From: Verrucomicrobiota bacterium | GTDB taxonomy: Bacteria > Verrucomicrobiota > Verrucomicrobiia > Chthoniobacterales > Terrimicrobiaceae | Reading direction: 5' to 3' | DNA: 64,000 bases | Assembly (NCBI GenBank): GCA_017305195.1 | Contig: JAFKMU010000035.1 | Location: forward strand, 1-64,000 | In this document: positions 8,746-16,031 of the stretch, piece by piece | Layout: every line of letters begins with the position of its first letter | Position numbering within the stretch: position 1 is the first letter of the stretch | The notes under the pieces: model-generated | Database searches by the model: none | What the model was told of the DNA's origin: nothing | Seen by the model: the letters and a program-made list of their open reading frames with translations, nothing else | Made by a program: the position numbers and the translations under genes

Positions 8746-8821
8746 ACGGCGAGCCGTCGAGCCACGACGCCCCAAAACCCTTTGCTTCCTTCGTTTCCTT
8801 CTGTTCGTTCCTGCCTTGGTT
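8746..8821 (-). repeat. Dispersed repeat copy D with upstream mini-hairpin (first tandem unit)
   Basis: The 9-nt-period core is at 8778-8804 (ccctttgcttcc... ending ttctgt), inverted relative to copy C with three mismatches over 27 nt. It is preceded by the mini-palindrome acggcgagccgt (8746-8757) and followed by a conserved tail ttcctgccttggtt. The whole unit recurs about 88 nt downstream as copy E. Confidence 0.75.
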
Positions 8822-8832
8822 TGAGTCCCGAT

Positions 8833-8910
8833 ACGGCGTTCCGTCATCTGCGAGGCGTGCATAATTCCTTTGCTTCCTTCGTTTCCTTCTGTTCAGTCCT
8901 GTCTTGAATT
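8833..8910 (-). repeat. Dispersed repeat copy E (second tandem unit, in the ffh leader)
   Basis: The core at 8867-8892 is identical to copy D over 26 nt. The preceding acggcgttccgt (8833-8844) and the following tcagtcctgtcttga also match D with few changes, making D and E a tandem duplication of about 88 nt. Copy E ends 18 nt before the ffh start codon and so lies in the ffh 5' leader. Confidence 0.75.
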
Positions 8911-10242
8911 ATGTTTTCCCGTCTTTCCGACAAATTGCAGGACGTCTTCAAGGACCTCCGCGGACATGGGCGCATCAGTGAGAAAAACATCACCGATGCG
9001 TTGCGCGATGTCCGGATGGCCCTGCTCGACGCCGACGTCCACTTCCAGGTCGCCAAGGACTTCATCGCCCGGGTCAAGGACAAGGCGATGGGCGAGGAGG
9101 TGCTGCGCAGCGTCACTCCCGGCCAGCAGATCGTCAAAATCTTCCAGGATGAGCTCACCGCCCTCCTCGGCGGCGATGCCGCTCCGCTGAATCTCACCAA
9201 GCCCGCCCGCATCCTCGTGGTCGGCCTCAACGGTGCGGGCAAAACGACCTCTTCCGCCAAGCTCGCCCGGCTCCTGAAATCCCAGGGCCGCGCTCCGCTG
9301 CTCATCGCCTGCGACTTGCACCGCCCTGCCGCCATTGCCCAGCTCGCCACCTTGGGCGAACAGGTTGGCGTCCCGGTTTATCAGCCCCAGGCGGGGGAAA
9401 CCGACGTGCTCAAGGTCGGTCGCGACGCCGTCGCATGGTGCAACCAGACCCCGGGAGACGTGCAGATTTACGATACCGCCGGCCGCCAGGATCTCGACGA
9501 GCCTCTGATTGAGGAATTGCGTCGCCTCAAGGAATTCCTTCAGCCTCAGGAGATTTTGATTGTTTGCGATGCCGCTACCGGCCAGCAGGCGGTCAACGTG
9601 GCCGAAAAGTTTCACGCCGCCCTCGGCCTCACCGGCATCATCCTGACCAAGCTCGATGGCGACGCTCGCGGCGGCGCCGCGCTCTCGTTGCGCGAGGTCA
9701 CCAAGCAGCCGATCAAGTTCGCCGGTGTCGGGGAGAAGATCGAGCAATTCGAGCAGTTTTACCCCGACCGCCTTGCCGGGCGCATCCTCGGCATGGGCGA
9801 CGTGGTCAGCCTCGTGGAGAAGGCCGCCGAGGTCATCAACGAGGACGATGCGCGCCGGATGGAGGAGAAACTTCGCAAGGCGACCTTCGACCTTGAGGAC
9901 TTCCTTCAGCAGTTCCGGATGCTCAAACGAATGGGCCCCCTGCAAAATGTCCTTGGCATGCTGCCGGGAATGGCTAATTTAAAAGGTTCCTCGATTGACG
10001 AAGGTCAGTTGAAACGGGTGGAGGCGATTATTCTCTCCATGACACCGCAGGAGCGAACGCGTCCGGACATCCTGAACGCACGACGCCGCCAGCGGGTCGC
10101 CCGTGGCAGCGGCACCACCGTGACCGAGGTAAACAACCTCATCCTGCGTTTCACCCAGATGCGCAAGATGATGAAAAATATGGGCCAGATGAAAAAACTG
10201 ATGGCCCAGGCCCGGAAGGGCGGAATGCTGGGAATGAACTAA
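8911..10242 (+). CDS. ffh: Signal recognition particle protein Ffh
   Basis: The 443-residue SRP54 GTPase binds signal sequences on nascent inner-membrane proteins and docks with FtsY. The N domain is followed by a G domain with P-loop VGLNGAGKTT, DTAGR and TKLDGDARGG. The Met-rich M domain occupies the last 130 residues, including MKNMGQMKKLMAQ. Length and domain order are normal. It leads the ffh-rpsP-khpA cluster found in many bacteria. Its leader is occupied by repeat copy E rather than an obvious Shine-Dalgarno. Confidence 0.97.
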   Translation: MFSRLSDKLQDVFKDLRGHGRISEKNITDALRDVRMALLDADVHFQVAKDFIARVKDKAMGEEVLRSVTPGQQIVKIFQDELTALLGGDAAPLNLTKPARILVVGLNGAGKTTSSAKLARLLKSQGRAPLLIACDLHRPAAIAQLATLGEQVGVPVYQPQAGETDVLKVGRDAVAWCNQTPGDVQIYDTAGRQDLDEPLIEELRRLKEFLQPQEILIVCDAATGQQAVNVAEKFHAALGLTGIILTKLDGDARGGAALSLREVTKQPIKFAGVGEKIEQFEQFYPDRLAGRILGMGDVVSLVEKAAEVINEDDARRMEEKLRKATFDLEDFLQQFRMLKRMGPLQNVLGMLPGMANLKGSSIDEGQLKRVEAIILSMTPQERTRPDILNARRRQRVARGSGTTVTEVNNLILRFTQMRKMMKNMGQMKKLMAQARKGGMLGMN

Positions 10243-10290
10243 ACCGCCCCCGCGGACCTAAAAACAACCATTTAAACCAACAGAGACATC

Positions 10291-10548
10291 ATGGCAGTTG
10301 CAATCCGACTCAAGCGCGAAGGCGCCCGTAATCACCCGTACTACAAAATCGTGGTGACCGATCAGCGCAGCCCGCGTGACGGAAAATTCATCGAGATCAT
10401 CGGCACCTACGACCCGAAAAAAGAGGGTGAGAACTTCTCCCTTTCGCTCGATCGTGCGGAATACTGGGTGGGTGTTGGCGCCCGTCCTTCGCAGACCGTT
10501 GGCAGCCTGATCAACAAGGCCCGCAAGAGCACCCCGGTCGCAGCCTAA
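10291..10548 (+). CDS. rpsP: 30S ribosomal protein S16
   Basis: This 85-residue primary binding protein of the 16S rRNA 5' domain begins MAVAIRLKREGARNHPYYKI, the typical family start, and includes PRDGKFIEIIGTYDP. Length is normal. It follows ffh by 48 nt and precedes khpA by 26 nt, the conserved arrangement in which S16, a KH protein and SRP are co-expressed. The usual next genes, rimM and trmD, are absent here. Confidence 0.97.
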   Translation: MAVAIRLKREGARNHPYYKIVVTDQRSPRDGKFIEIIGTYDPKKEGENFSLSLDRAEYWVGVGARPSQTVGSLINKARKSTPVAA

Positions 10549-10574
10549 GCTGCGGCCCTGTCATCGTCGGTCGC

Positions 10575-10805
10575 ATGGAGGAATTCCTGCGCTTCGTCAT
10601 TGGCAACCTCGTGGAGGCCCCCGAGGCGATCGTCCTTACCAAGACGGAAGTCGAGGACAGGGTGGTCTACCACCTGGCGCTCCGCAAGACCGACGTGCCC
10701 AAGATTATCGGCAAGGGTGGTCATACCATCCAGGCCATTCGTACCCTGCTCAGCGCAGCAGGGCACAAGCGTGGCGTGAAGGCCACGCTGGAGATCGTCG
10801 AGTGA
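10575..10805 (+). CDS. khpA: KH-domain RNA-binding protein KhpA
   Basis: This 76-residue single KH domain carries the GxxG loop as GKGG at residues 46-49 (IIGKGGHTIQAIRTLL). KhpA proteins bind RNA, often with KhpB/Jag, and influence cell division and small-RNA stability in Gram-positive bacteria. Here only the conserved rpsP linkage supports the assignment. The start ATGGAGGAATTC has no separate Shine-Dalgarno. The TGA overlaps the GTG of the following tiny lipoprotein gene by 4 nt. Confidence 0.92.
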   Translation: MEEFLRFVIGNLVEAPEAIVLTKTEVEDRVVYHLALRKTDVPKIIGKGGHTIQAIRTLLSAAGHKRGVKATLEIVE

Positions 10806-10930
10806 ACCCGCTGTTGGGGGTTGCACTCGCGTTTCTCATTGTTCTTGTCGCCGGCTGCGAGCGCCAGCCGGTGAAAGCGCAAAACGTCTTTCCCTCTCCC
10901 ACGCCGGGAGCCCCCGCCTGCTGCCACTGA
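10802..10930 (+). CDS. Small putative lipoprotein (42 aa)
   Basis: Translation from the GTG that overlaps the khpA stop (GTGA) gives a 42-residue peptide. A hydrophobic stretch LLGVALAFLIVLVAGC ends in a clear lipobox (L-V-A-G-C19). After cleavage only 24 residues remain, rich in Pro and ending APACCH. It would be a membrane-anchored lipoprotein of unknown role. The coupling to khpA and the intact lipobox argue that it is real, but no homology can be claimed. Confidence 0.6.
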   Translation: MNPLLGVALAFLIVLVAGCERQPVKAQNVFPSPTPGAPACCH

Positions 10931-10957
10931 GGCACCCTTTTCCAGGGCATTCCTTAA

Positions 10958-10985
10958 ACAGAAGGAAGCAAAGGAAACGAAGGGG
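10958..10985 (+). repeat. 9-nt-period dispersed repeat, copy F
   Basis: The copy consists of acagaagga, agcaaagga and aacgaagggg. It is in sense orientation 27 nt after the small lipoprotein stop. Immediately after it is the hairpin ggctgca-tg-tgcagcc. It belongs to the 418-nt gene-free stretch 10931-11348, in which I see only repeats. Confidence 0.75.
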
Positions 10986-11056
10986 GGCTGCATGTGCAGC
11001 CGTCCAGAGCCGAGACTTCCAGATACACTGAGAGATGGGGAACCAAGGCACTTCTT

Positions 11057-11084
11057 ACAGAAGGGCGCAAAGAACACAAAGGAG
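11057..11084 (+). repeat. 9-nt-period dispersed repeat, copy G
   Basis: The copy reads acagaaggg, cgcaaagaa, cacaaagg. Upstream, aaccaaggca (11041-11050) matches the reverse complement of the tail of copy D, so the conserved element extends beyond the 9-nt core. It has the same orientation as F. Confidence 0.65.
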
Positions 11085-11227
11085 AAGGCAAAATAGATTC
11101 TCCGACCATCAAGCCTTGGGAGAGGTGAAGTCCATTTCACGACGGGCGGCATTGGCACGTTGAAAAACAGCCACTGCGTAAGCGTCCTTGATGTGCAGTC
11201 GCCGCTTCGCCAGCACGCAATGCCAGA

Positions 11228-11296
11228 CCTTTGCGGTCTTTGCGACCTTCTGTGAAAGGCCTTCTGCCTTGTCCTTCGTTTCCTTTGCTTCGTTGG
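11228..11296 (-). repeat. Dispersed repeat copies H (11228-11253) and I (11267-11296)
   Basis: H reads cctttgcggtctttgcgaccttctgt, and I is a degenerate version around tccttcgtttcctttgc. Both are inverted relative to F and G and lie downstream of maf in its sense direction. Between G and H (11085-11227) there is no ORF, RNA or homology that I can support. Confidence 0.6.
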
Positions 11297-11348
11297 CTCC
11301 GCCTGTCTCGCAAAGCCTCGGCTCTGTTGAAAGCCTTCCGGCCTTCCG

Positions 11349-11954
11349 TCAGTCCTGCGGCTTGGGCGTGAGGGTTTGGGGGAAATGTTCTGTCAGGGCG
11401 TGGAGGACGCGCTCGATGGGGAGGCCGATGACGTTGCTCATCAGGCCCTCGATGCAGGTGATGAGGCGGCCGTTGTCTTCCTGGGCGGCGTAGGCTCCGG
11501 CCTTGTCCAGGGTGTGGACAGTGGCGAGATAGTCGTCGAGATCGACATCCTCCAGCGGGCGAAATTGCACGCGGGTGGCTTCGAGAAACCGGCACACGCG
11601 GTTGCTTTCCCGGTGCATCAGGCACACGCCGGTGAAGACCTCGTGAACGCGCCCGCAGAGCGTCGAGAGCATGGTGCGGGCCTCGTCGAGGTCGGCGGGT
11701 TTGCCAAAGACGCGATCATCCAGCGCCACGACGGTATCGGCCCCGAGGACGACGGCGTCGGGAATACGATGCGCGACCACGCCAGCCTTCAGCTCGGCAT
11801 TGGCGAGGCAGAGTTCACGCGCAGTCCATTCGATGCCCGAGAGCTCCTCGACCTGAGCGCTCTCGATGGAAAAGGCAAGACCGGCCTCGTCGAGGAGGTC
11901 CTTGCGGCGGGGGGAACCGGAGGCGAGGATGAGCCTAATAGGCTTCCTCTCCAT
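11349..11954 (-). CDS. maf: Maf/YhdE family nucleoside triphosphate pyrophosphatase
   Basis: The 201-residue cytosolic enzyme hydrolyses non-canonical or modified NTPs such as dTTP, UTP or m7GTP to monophosphates, as a house-cleaning function. The N-terminus RLILASGSPRRKDLL contains the SGSPRR signature (12-17), and LGADTVVALDD holds the catalytic Asp. The start MERKPIR at 11954 was chosen because everything upstream in the frame lacks similarity. It overlaps the 3' end of the small membrane protein gene by 20 nt. The subfamily substrate cannot be decided. Confidence 0.93.
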   Translation of the reverse strand: MERKPIRLILASGSPRRKDLLDEAGLAFSIESAQVEELSGIEWTARELCLANAELKAGVVAHRIPDAVVLGADTVVALDDRVFGKPADLDEARTMLSTLCGRVHEVFTGVCLMHRESNRVCRFLEATRVQFRPLEDVDLDDYLATVHTLDKAGAYAAQEDNGRLITCIEGLMSNVIGLPIERVLHALTEHFPQTLTPKPQD

Positions 11955-12228
11955 TGGAGAGCCCGGTATCGCGGCGGATGCTCGCGAGGCGGCGTTCCAT
12001 GCTCCGGTTGGACACGGGAGAGGTTTTACTGATGATCCCGGCCACGAAGGGCAGGATCGTCGCGGCACCCGCACCGATGAGCGCGAGGGCCGTGCGTTGA
12101 CGGGCCGTGCGGCCCAGCTTATCGGCCAGGAGCAGGCCGACGCCAAAACCCACCGCCGCCTGGGAAATGGCGACGATGCTGGTCACGGGGACATTTTCCC
12201 CGAATTTGTTGAGAGAGATGGAAGACAT
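11935..12228 (-). CDS. Small membrane protein of unknown function (97 aa)
   Basis: The 97-residue protein has two predicted membrane segments, about 14-35 (TSIVAISQAAVGFGVGLLLA) and 45-66. Its charged C-terminal tail includes RSMERRLASIRRDTG. I do not recognise the family. It is divergent from ruvX with 50 nt between the starts, and its 3' end overlaps the maf start by 20 nt, so it probably forms a transcription unit with maf. An inner-membrane location is inferred only from the hydrophobic segments. Confidence 0.65.
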   Translation of the reverse strand: MSSISLNKFGENVPVTSIVAISQAAVGFGVGLLLADKLGRTARQRTALALIGAGAATILPFVAGIISKTSPVSNRSMERRLASIRRDTGLSNGEEAY

Positions 12229-12278
12229 GGTACGTGCTTGCGCAACGTAGGATTGTGGTATCGGATTTTCAACTGGAA

Positions 12279-12704
12279 ATGGAAACGAAGAAATATCTCG
12301 GTGTGGACCCCGGTGACGCGCGCTGCGGCGTGGCGATCAGCGACGATCTCGCCATGCTGGCTCACCCGCTGGAAACCATCGATGTCCGCAAGGGCGACCC
12401 TGTCGCCCGGATCGCGGAGATCGTCAACGAACGCTCCGTCGTCGGGGTCGTGGTCGGCGTCCCTCGCAACATGGACGGCAGCTTCGGCCCCGCCGCCGAG
12501 AAGTCCCGCGTCTTTATCGAGGCGCTGAAGGGGAAGGTCTCCTGCCGGGTTATCGCCTGGGATGAGCGCCTCACCACGGTCTCCGCCCAGCGCGCGCTGC
12601 GCGAGTCGGGCCGCAAGGCGAAGGACCAGAAGAACATCATCGACCAGGCTGCCGCGCAGATCATCCTCCAGGGCTGGCTGGATTCCCAGGCCGCATGCGG
12701 CTGA
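12279..12704 (+). CDS. ruvX: Putative Holliday junction resolvase RuvX/YqgF
   Basis: The 141-residue RNase H-fold protein begins METKKYLGVDPGDARCGVA, with the first catalytic Asp in DPG. VVGVPRNMDGSFG, IAWDERLTT and NIIDQAAAQIIL follow in family order. YqgF proteins act in pre-16S rRNA 5' maturation and have been described as Holliday junction resolvases. The ATG at 12279 is preferred over an in-frame start at 12234, because it puts the first beta strand at the N-terminus. It overlaps truA by 10 nt. Confidence 0.93.
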   Translation: METKKYLGVDPGDARCGVAISDDLAMLAHPLETIDVRKGDPVARIAEIVNERSVVGVVVGVPRNMDGSFGPAAEKSRVFIEALKGKVSCRVIAWDERLTTVSAQRALRESGRKAKDQKNIIDQAAAQIILQGWLDSQAACG

Positions 12705-13474
12705 AGCTCGTCATTTCGTACGACGGCGCACCCTTCGCCGGCTGGCAGAGCCAGGTCGGAGGCGATGCCGTGCAGGACGTGATCGAGGCGGCCTTTCGCA
12801 AGATCGTCGGCGACCGTGTGATCGTGCAGGGATCGGGCCGCACCGATGCGGGCGTGCATGCTCTGGCGCAGGTCGCTCATGCCGAGGCGCCGGACGATTC
12901 GCTCCCCCTCGACGCGTGGCTTCGTGCGCTCAATGCCAACCTGCCGCCCGGCGTCCGCATCATGCGCGTCACCCGGGCGGCAAAGGACTTTCACGCCCGC
13001 TTCTCCGCCACGGGCAAGGTTTACCGGTATCTCATTCGCAACGGTCAGGTGCTGCCTCCGCTGGAGCTGGGTCGCGTCTGGCATGTGGCCTCGCCGCTGG
13101 CATTGGGCGATCTTCGCGCCGCTGCGGAAATCTTCGTGGGAGAGCATGATTTCGCCGCCTTTGCCGCGAATCGAGGCGGCCTCATCCACAGCACCGTACG
13201 GCGGATCACCTCGATCACGATCACAGAAAAGGCGGGGCTTTTTTCGCTGCGCTTCGAGGGCGGGGGATTTCTTTACAAGATGGTGCGCATGCTCACCGCC
13301 GCGGTGGTGCGCCATGCCCAAGGGAAAGCGTCGCTCGACGACTTGCGCGCCATCCTGCGCGACGGCTCGCCCAAGTGGAACCACGTCGCGCCCGCGGAAG
13401 GGCTGTATTTGGAGAAGGTGCTCTACTCCGGCACGCCTAAGTCCCGGCAGGCGGAACGGTCTGGGCTGGTTTGA
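12695..13474 (+). CDS. truA: tRNA pseudouridine(38-40) synthase TruA
   Basis: This 259-residue enzyme isomerises U38-U40 in tRNA anticodon arms. The catalytic Asp is D51 within GSGRTDAGVHALAQ. FHARFSATGKVYRYLI and FLYKMVRMLTAAV are further family blocks. Its start lies inside the end of ruvX, implying coupling. The 3' end overlaps the convergent STN-like gene by 38 nt, which is a sizeable overlap for two protein-coding 3' ends. Confidence 0.95.
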   Translation: MRLKLVISYDGAPFAGWQSQVGGDAVQDVIEAAFRKIVGDRVIVQGSGRTDAGVHALAQVAHAEAPDDSLPLDAWLRALNANLPPGVRIMRVTRAAKDFHARFSATGKVYRYLIRNGQVLPPLELGRVWHVASPLALGDLRAAAEIFVGEHDFAAFAANRGGLIHSTVRRITSITITEKAGLFSLRFEGGGFLYKMVRMLTAAVVRHAQGKASLDDLRAILRDGSPKWNHVAPAEGLYLEKVLYSGTPKSRQAERSGLV

Positions 13475-13958
13475 CCTTCAGAGCGTAATTGTCGTAGTCG
13501 ATCTCGAGGCCTGCCATCTCGGCGATGTAGCGCAGCGCTTCGGTAGCCGGGACGTTTTGCAGAGAAAGTGTGACTTTGCCCGGGAAATCGGAGGGCACCA
13601 TCCAGACCAGGCTCACATTCTGTTTTCCTTCCGTGAGCGCCTTGATGCGTTGCACTACGTATTCCACGCTCTCCTTGGCCGTGACGTCGGTGAACTCCAC
13701 CTTGGGAAGGATGACTTTCTTCAACGCGCCCTGCAGGCCGGAGTCGCTCGCCTTGAGTTTCATCGCAGTCACGCGCGCGTAATTCTGCGCGGTGGTATCC
13801 TTGGGATTCTGCGCCAGAGCGGCGTCGAAGAGCATGCGGGCGTTCTCGTAATCGCCTTTCTTGAAGGCCGCGATGCCCTCGGTGACCATCGGGTTTTGCG
13901 GGGTCTGGGCAAAGGAGCACTGGAGGGCGAGGAGGACCGCGAGGAGACCTCGTTTCAT
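13437..13958 (-). CDS. Periplasmic protein with TPR-like and STN/secretin-N-like domain
   Basis: The 173-residue protein starts with a signal peptide (MKRGLLAVLLALQCSFAQ). A TPR-like helical hairpin follows (EGIAAFKKGDYENARMLFDAAL). The C-terminal part, PGKVTLSLQNVPATEALRYI and EMAGLEIDYDNYALKV, fits the STN/secretin N0-type fold seen in secretins and TonB-dependent transporters. No pore domain follows, so it would be a soluble periplasmic accessory protein. The start at 13958 was chosen for the signal peptide. No secretin gene is nearby. Confidence 0.72.
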   Translation of the reverse strand: MKRGLLAVLLALQCSFAQTPQNPMVTEGIAAFKKGDYENARMLFDAALAQNPKDTTAQNYARVTAMKLKASDSGLQGALKKVILPKVEFTDVTAKESVEYVVQRIKALTEGKQNVSLVWMVPSDFPGKVTLSLQNVPATEALRYIAEMAGLEIDYDNYALKVKPAQTVPPAGT

Positions 13959-14044
13959 GAGGCGCAGTCTACCTCGGAATTTCCCAAAGATCAACGTGCG
14001 GGCATTCTTGATTGACCGTGCTCATCTGCTACCGTGCGCGGGTA

Positions 14045-15145
14045 ATGCGGAGCATCGTAACGGTTTGCGGCTTGTTGTTTTTTGTCATGGCCGCCCTGGC
14101 CCCCTCCGCCCGCGCCCAGATGACCGAGGAGCAGAAACGCCAGCTCTTCCTCCAGGCACGGGAGGATATCCGCCCCGTGCCCGCCGCCTCCTCCACCCCG
14201 CGTCCCAAGCCCCGCGCCACCAGCACGCCGCGCCCCGCCCCGACTCCCACGCCGAAGCCGAAACCCACCCCCGCGCCTGAGGAGGAAGAACCGGCCCCGA
14301 CTCCCAAAAAGCAGGTGAAGGAGGAAGAAGAGCCGGCCAGACCTTCGAAAACCGAGCCGGACAAGGACGAAAGCACTCCGGCACCCACGCCAAAGAAAAT
14401 CTCCCGCGAGGAGGCGGAACCTCCTCTGCCGCCGCAGAAACCCGCGCGGGAAGAATCCACTCCCGCTCCCGAAAAACCCTCGGAAGAGGATATCAAGCCC
14501 GCGGCTGGCGGACAGGTGCCGCAGGGCAAGACCCCGGGCGGGGTGCCGCTCAATGCACCCATCGTCATCGAGAAATCCGGACTCGAAGCCGACCAGGGCG
14601 AGCAGCCTCCCGCCAAGAACATCGGCGGCTGGTTCAAACGCTGGAAATACCTGACTCCCTCTGTACGCCGCGCCATCGACCAGGCCAGGGTCAAGAAAGG
14701 GCGCTGGAAATACATCATCGTGCACAACAGCGGCACGCGGCAGGGCAATGCCCGCATCTTTGATCTCTATCACCGGCGCGTCCGCAAGATGCAGAACGGC
14801 CTCGCCTACCATTTCGTCATCGGCAACGGCACCTCCTCCGGCGACGGCGAGATTGAGATCGGGGACCGCTGGCGCAGGCAGATCAATGGCGGCCACGTCG
14901 CCAGCGATTACCTCAACGATATCTCCATAGGCATCTGCCTTGTCGGCGACCTGAATCGCGACCGCCCGACCAAGGCCCAGATGGCCGCTCTCGACGAACT
15001 CCTCGTGTACCTCCGCGGCCGCGTCGGCAAGGTCAAGGGCAAGCCCGCCACCGTGCTGCCCCACAAGGTCATCAACCCCAAACCGACGGACTGCCCGGGC
15101 GACAAGTTTGATTACAAATGGCTGAAGCAAAAGTTCGGGTCGTAA
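14045..15145 (+). CDS. Secreted N-acetylmuramoyl-L-alanine amidase (PGRP/Amidase_2) with Pro-rich linker
   Basis: The 366-residue protein opens with a signal peptide (MRSIVTVCGLLFFVMAALAPSARA). A long low-complexity Pro/Thr/Glu linker (about residues 40-165) is followed by an Amidase_2-type domain. The zinc-site candidates are H in YIIVHNSGT, H in LPHKVINP and C in TDCPGD, the pattern of AmpD/PGRP amidases. It probably cuts the amide between MurNAc and the stem peptide in the periplasm or at the surface. The start at 14045 gives the signal peptide. The linker may span or bind the envelope. Confidence 0.85.
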   Translation: MRSIVTVCGLLFFVMAALAPSARAQMTEEQKRQLFLQAREDIRPVPAASSTPRPKPRATSTPRPAPTPTPKPKPTPAPEEEEPAPTPKKQVKEEEEPARPSKTEPDKDESTPAPTPKKISREEAEPPLPPQKPAREESTPAPEKPSEEDIKPAAGGQVPQGKTPGGVPLNAPIVIEKSGLEADQGEQPPAKNIGGWFKRWKYLTPSVRRAIDQARVKKGRWKYIIVHNSGTRQGNARIFDLYHRRVRKMQNGLAYHFVIGNGTSSGDGEIEIGDRWRRQINGGHVASDYLNDISIGICLVGDLNRDRPTKAQMAALDELLVYLRGRVGKVKGKPATVLPHKVINPKPTDCPGDKFDYKWLKQKFGS

Positions 15146-15158
15146 CGTATAACCAGGG

Positions 15159-16022
15159 ATGAGAATCGGGATTTCGGGGGCATCGGGGTTCATTGGGGCC
15201 GAGCTTTGCGAGCATGCGTCCCAACGGCACGACATCATCAAATTCTCCCGTCGGGCGCGGGGTGACAAACGGCTTTGGTCGATCCGGAGTAAACCGGATT
15301 TATCCGGCCTCGATGCCGTCATCAATCTCGCCGGCGAATCCATCATGGGACTCTGGACTCCGGACAAACGCCTCAGGATTCGTGACAGCCGCGTCCTGGG
15401 GACACGGCGGCTAGTCGAGGCGATGGCTGGCGAAGGCAATACAGTGAAGACCCTGGTAAATGCCTCCGCCATCGGATTCTACGGCGATACCGGGGAGAAT
15501 CTGGCCGACGAATCCTCGCCTGCCGGACGCGGGTTTCTCGCCGATGTGTGCCAGCGCTGGGAGGCCGAGGCCCACCATGCCGAGCAATACGGGGTGCGGG
15601 TGGTCTGTGTACGCGTCGGATTTGTGCTCGGCAAGGGCGGTGCGATGAACCTCATCAAGCCGGTTTTTTCCTTCGGCCTCGGGGGCAATCTCGGGTCGGG
15701 CCGCCAGTGGATGAGCGGCGTTCATGTGAAGGATGTGGCCGGGGCGTTTCTCTGGGCGTTGGAGAAAGACGATCTCAAAGGGCCGGTCAATGCCGTATTG
15801 CCCGAGCCCTTTCGCAATGCCGAGTTCACGCGCCAGCTGGCCCACGCCCTGCATCGCCCGGCTTTCCTCCCGGCTCCGGCTTTTGCCATGAGGCTGGCTC
15901 TTGGGCGTCTCTCCAGCCTGCTGCTCGACAGTTCGCGCGTCGTGCCGCGGAAACTGAAGGAGAGCGGCTACCGTTACCGGTATCCCAGCCTGTCCAGCGC
16001 CCTGATGGGCTGTCTGGAATAG
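15159..16022 (+). CDS. TIGR01777-family NAD-dependent epimerase-like protein
   Basis: The 287-residue extended short-chain dehydrogenase fold has the nucleotide-binding loop GISGASGFIGAEL at the N-terminus. NLAGESIMGLWTPDKRLRIR is the signature of the TIGR01777 (YfcH/SDR39U1) subfamily. SAIGFYGDTGE corresponds to the catalytic region, where Tyr is followed by G rather than the usual YxxxK. The biological substrate of this subfamily is unknown. It follows the amidase by 13 nt and may share its transcript. Confidence 0.88.
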   Translation: MRIGISGASGFIGAELCEHASQRHDIIKFSRRARGDKRLWSIRSKPDLSGLDAVINLAGESIMGLWTPDKRLRIRDSRVLGTRRLVEAMAGEGNTVKTLVNASAIGFYGDTGENLADESSPAGRGFLADVCQRWEAEAHHAEQYGVRVVCVRVGFVLGKGGAMNLIKPVFSFGLGGNLGSGRQWMSGVHVKDVAGAFLWALEKDDLKGPVNAVLPEPFRNAEFTRQLAHALHRPAFLPAPAFAMRLALGRLSSLLLDSSRVVPRKLKESGYRYRYPSLSSALMGCLE

Positions 16023-16031
16023 GGCGACGGA

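Noticed and set aside
8259-11296. CRISPR-like array from the many short repeats
   Set aside because: The 9-nt units are contiguous, with no regular spacers and no cas genes nearby; copies are spread between genes.
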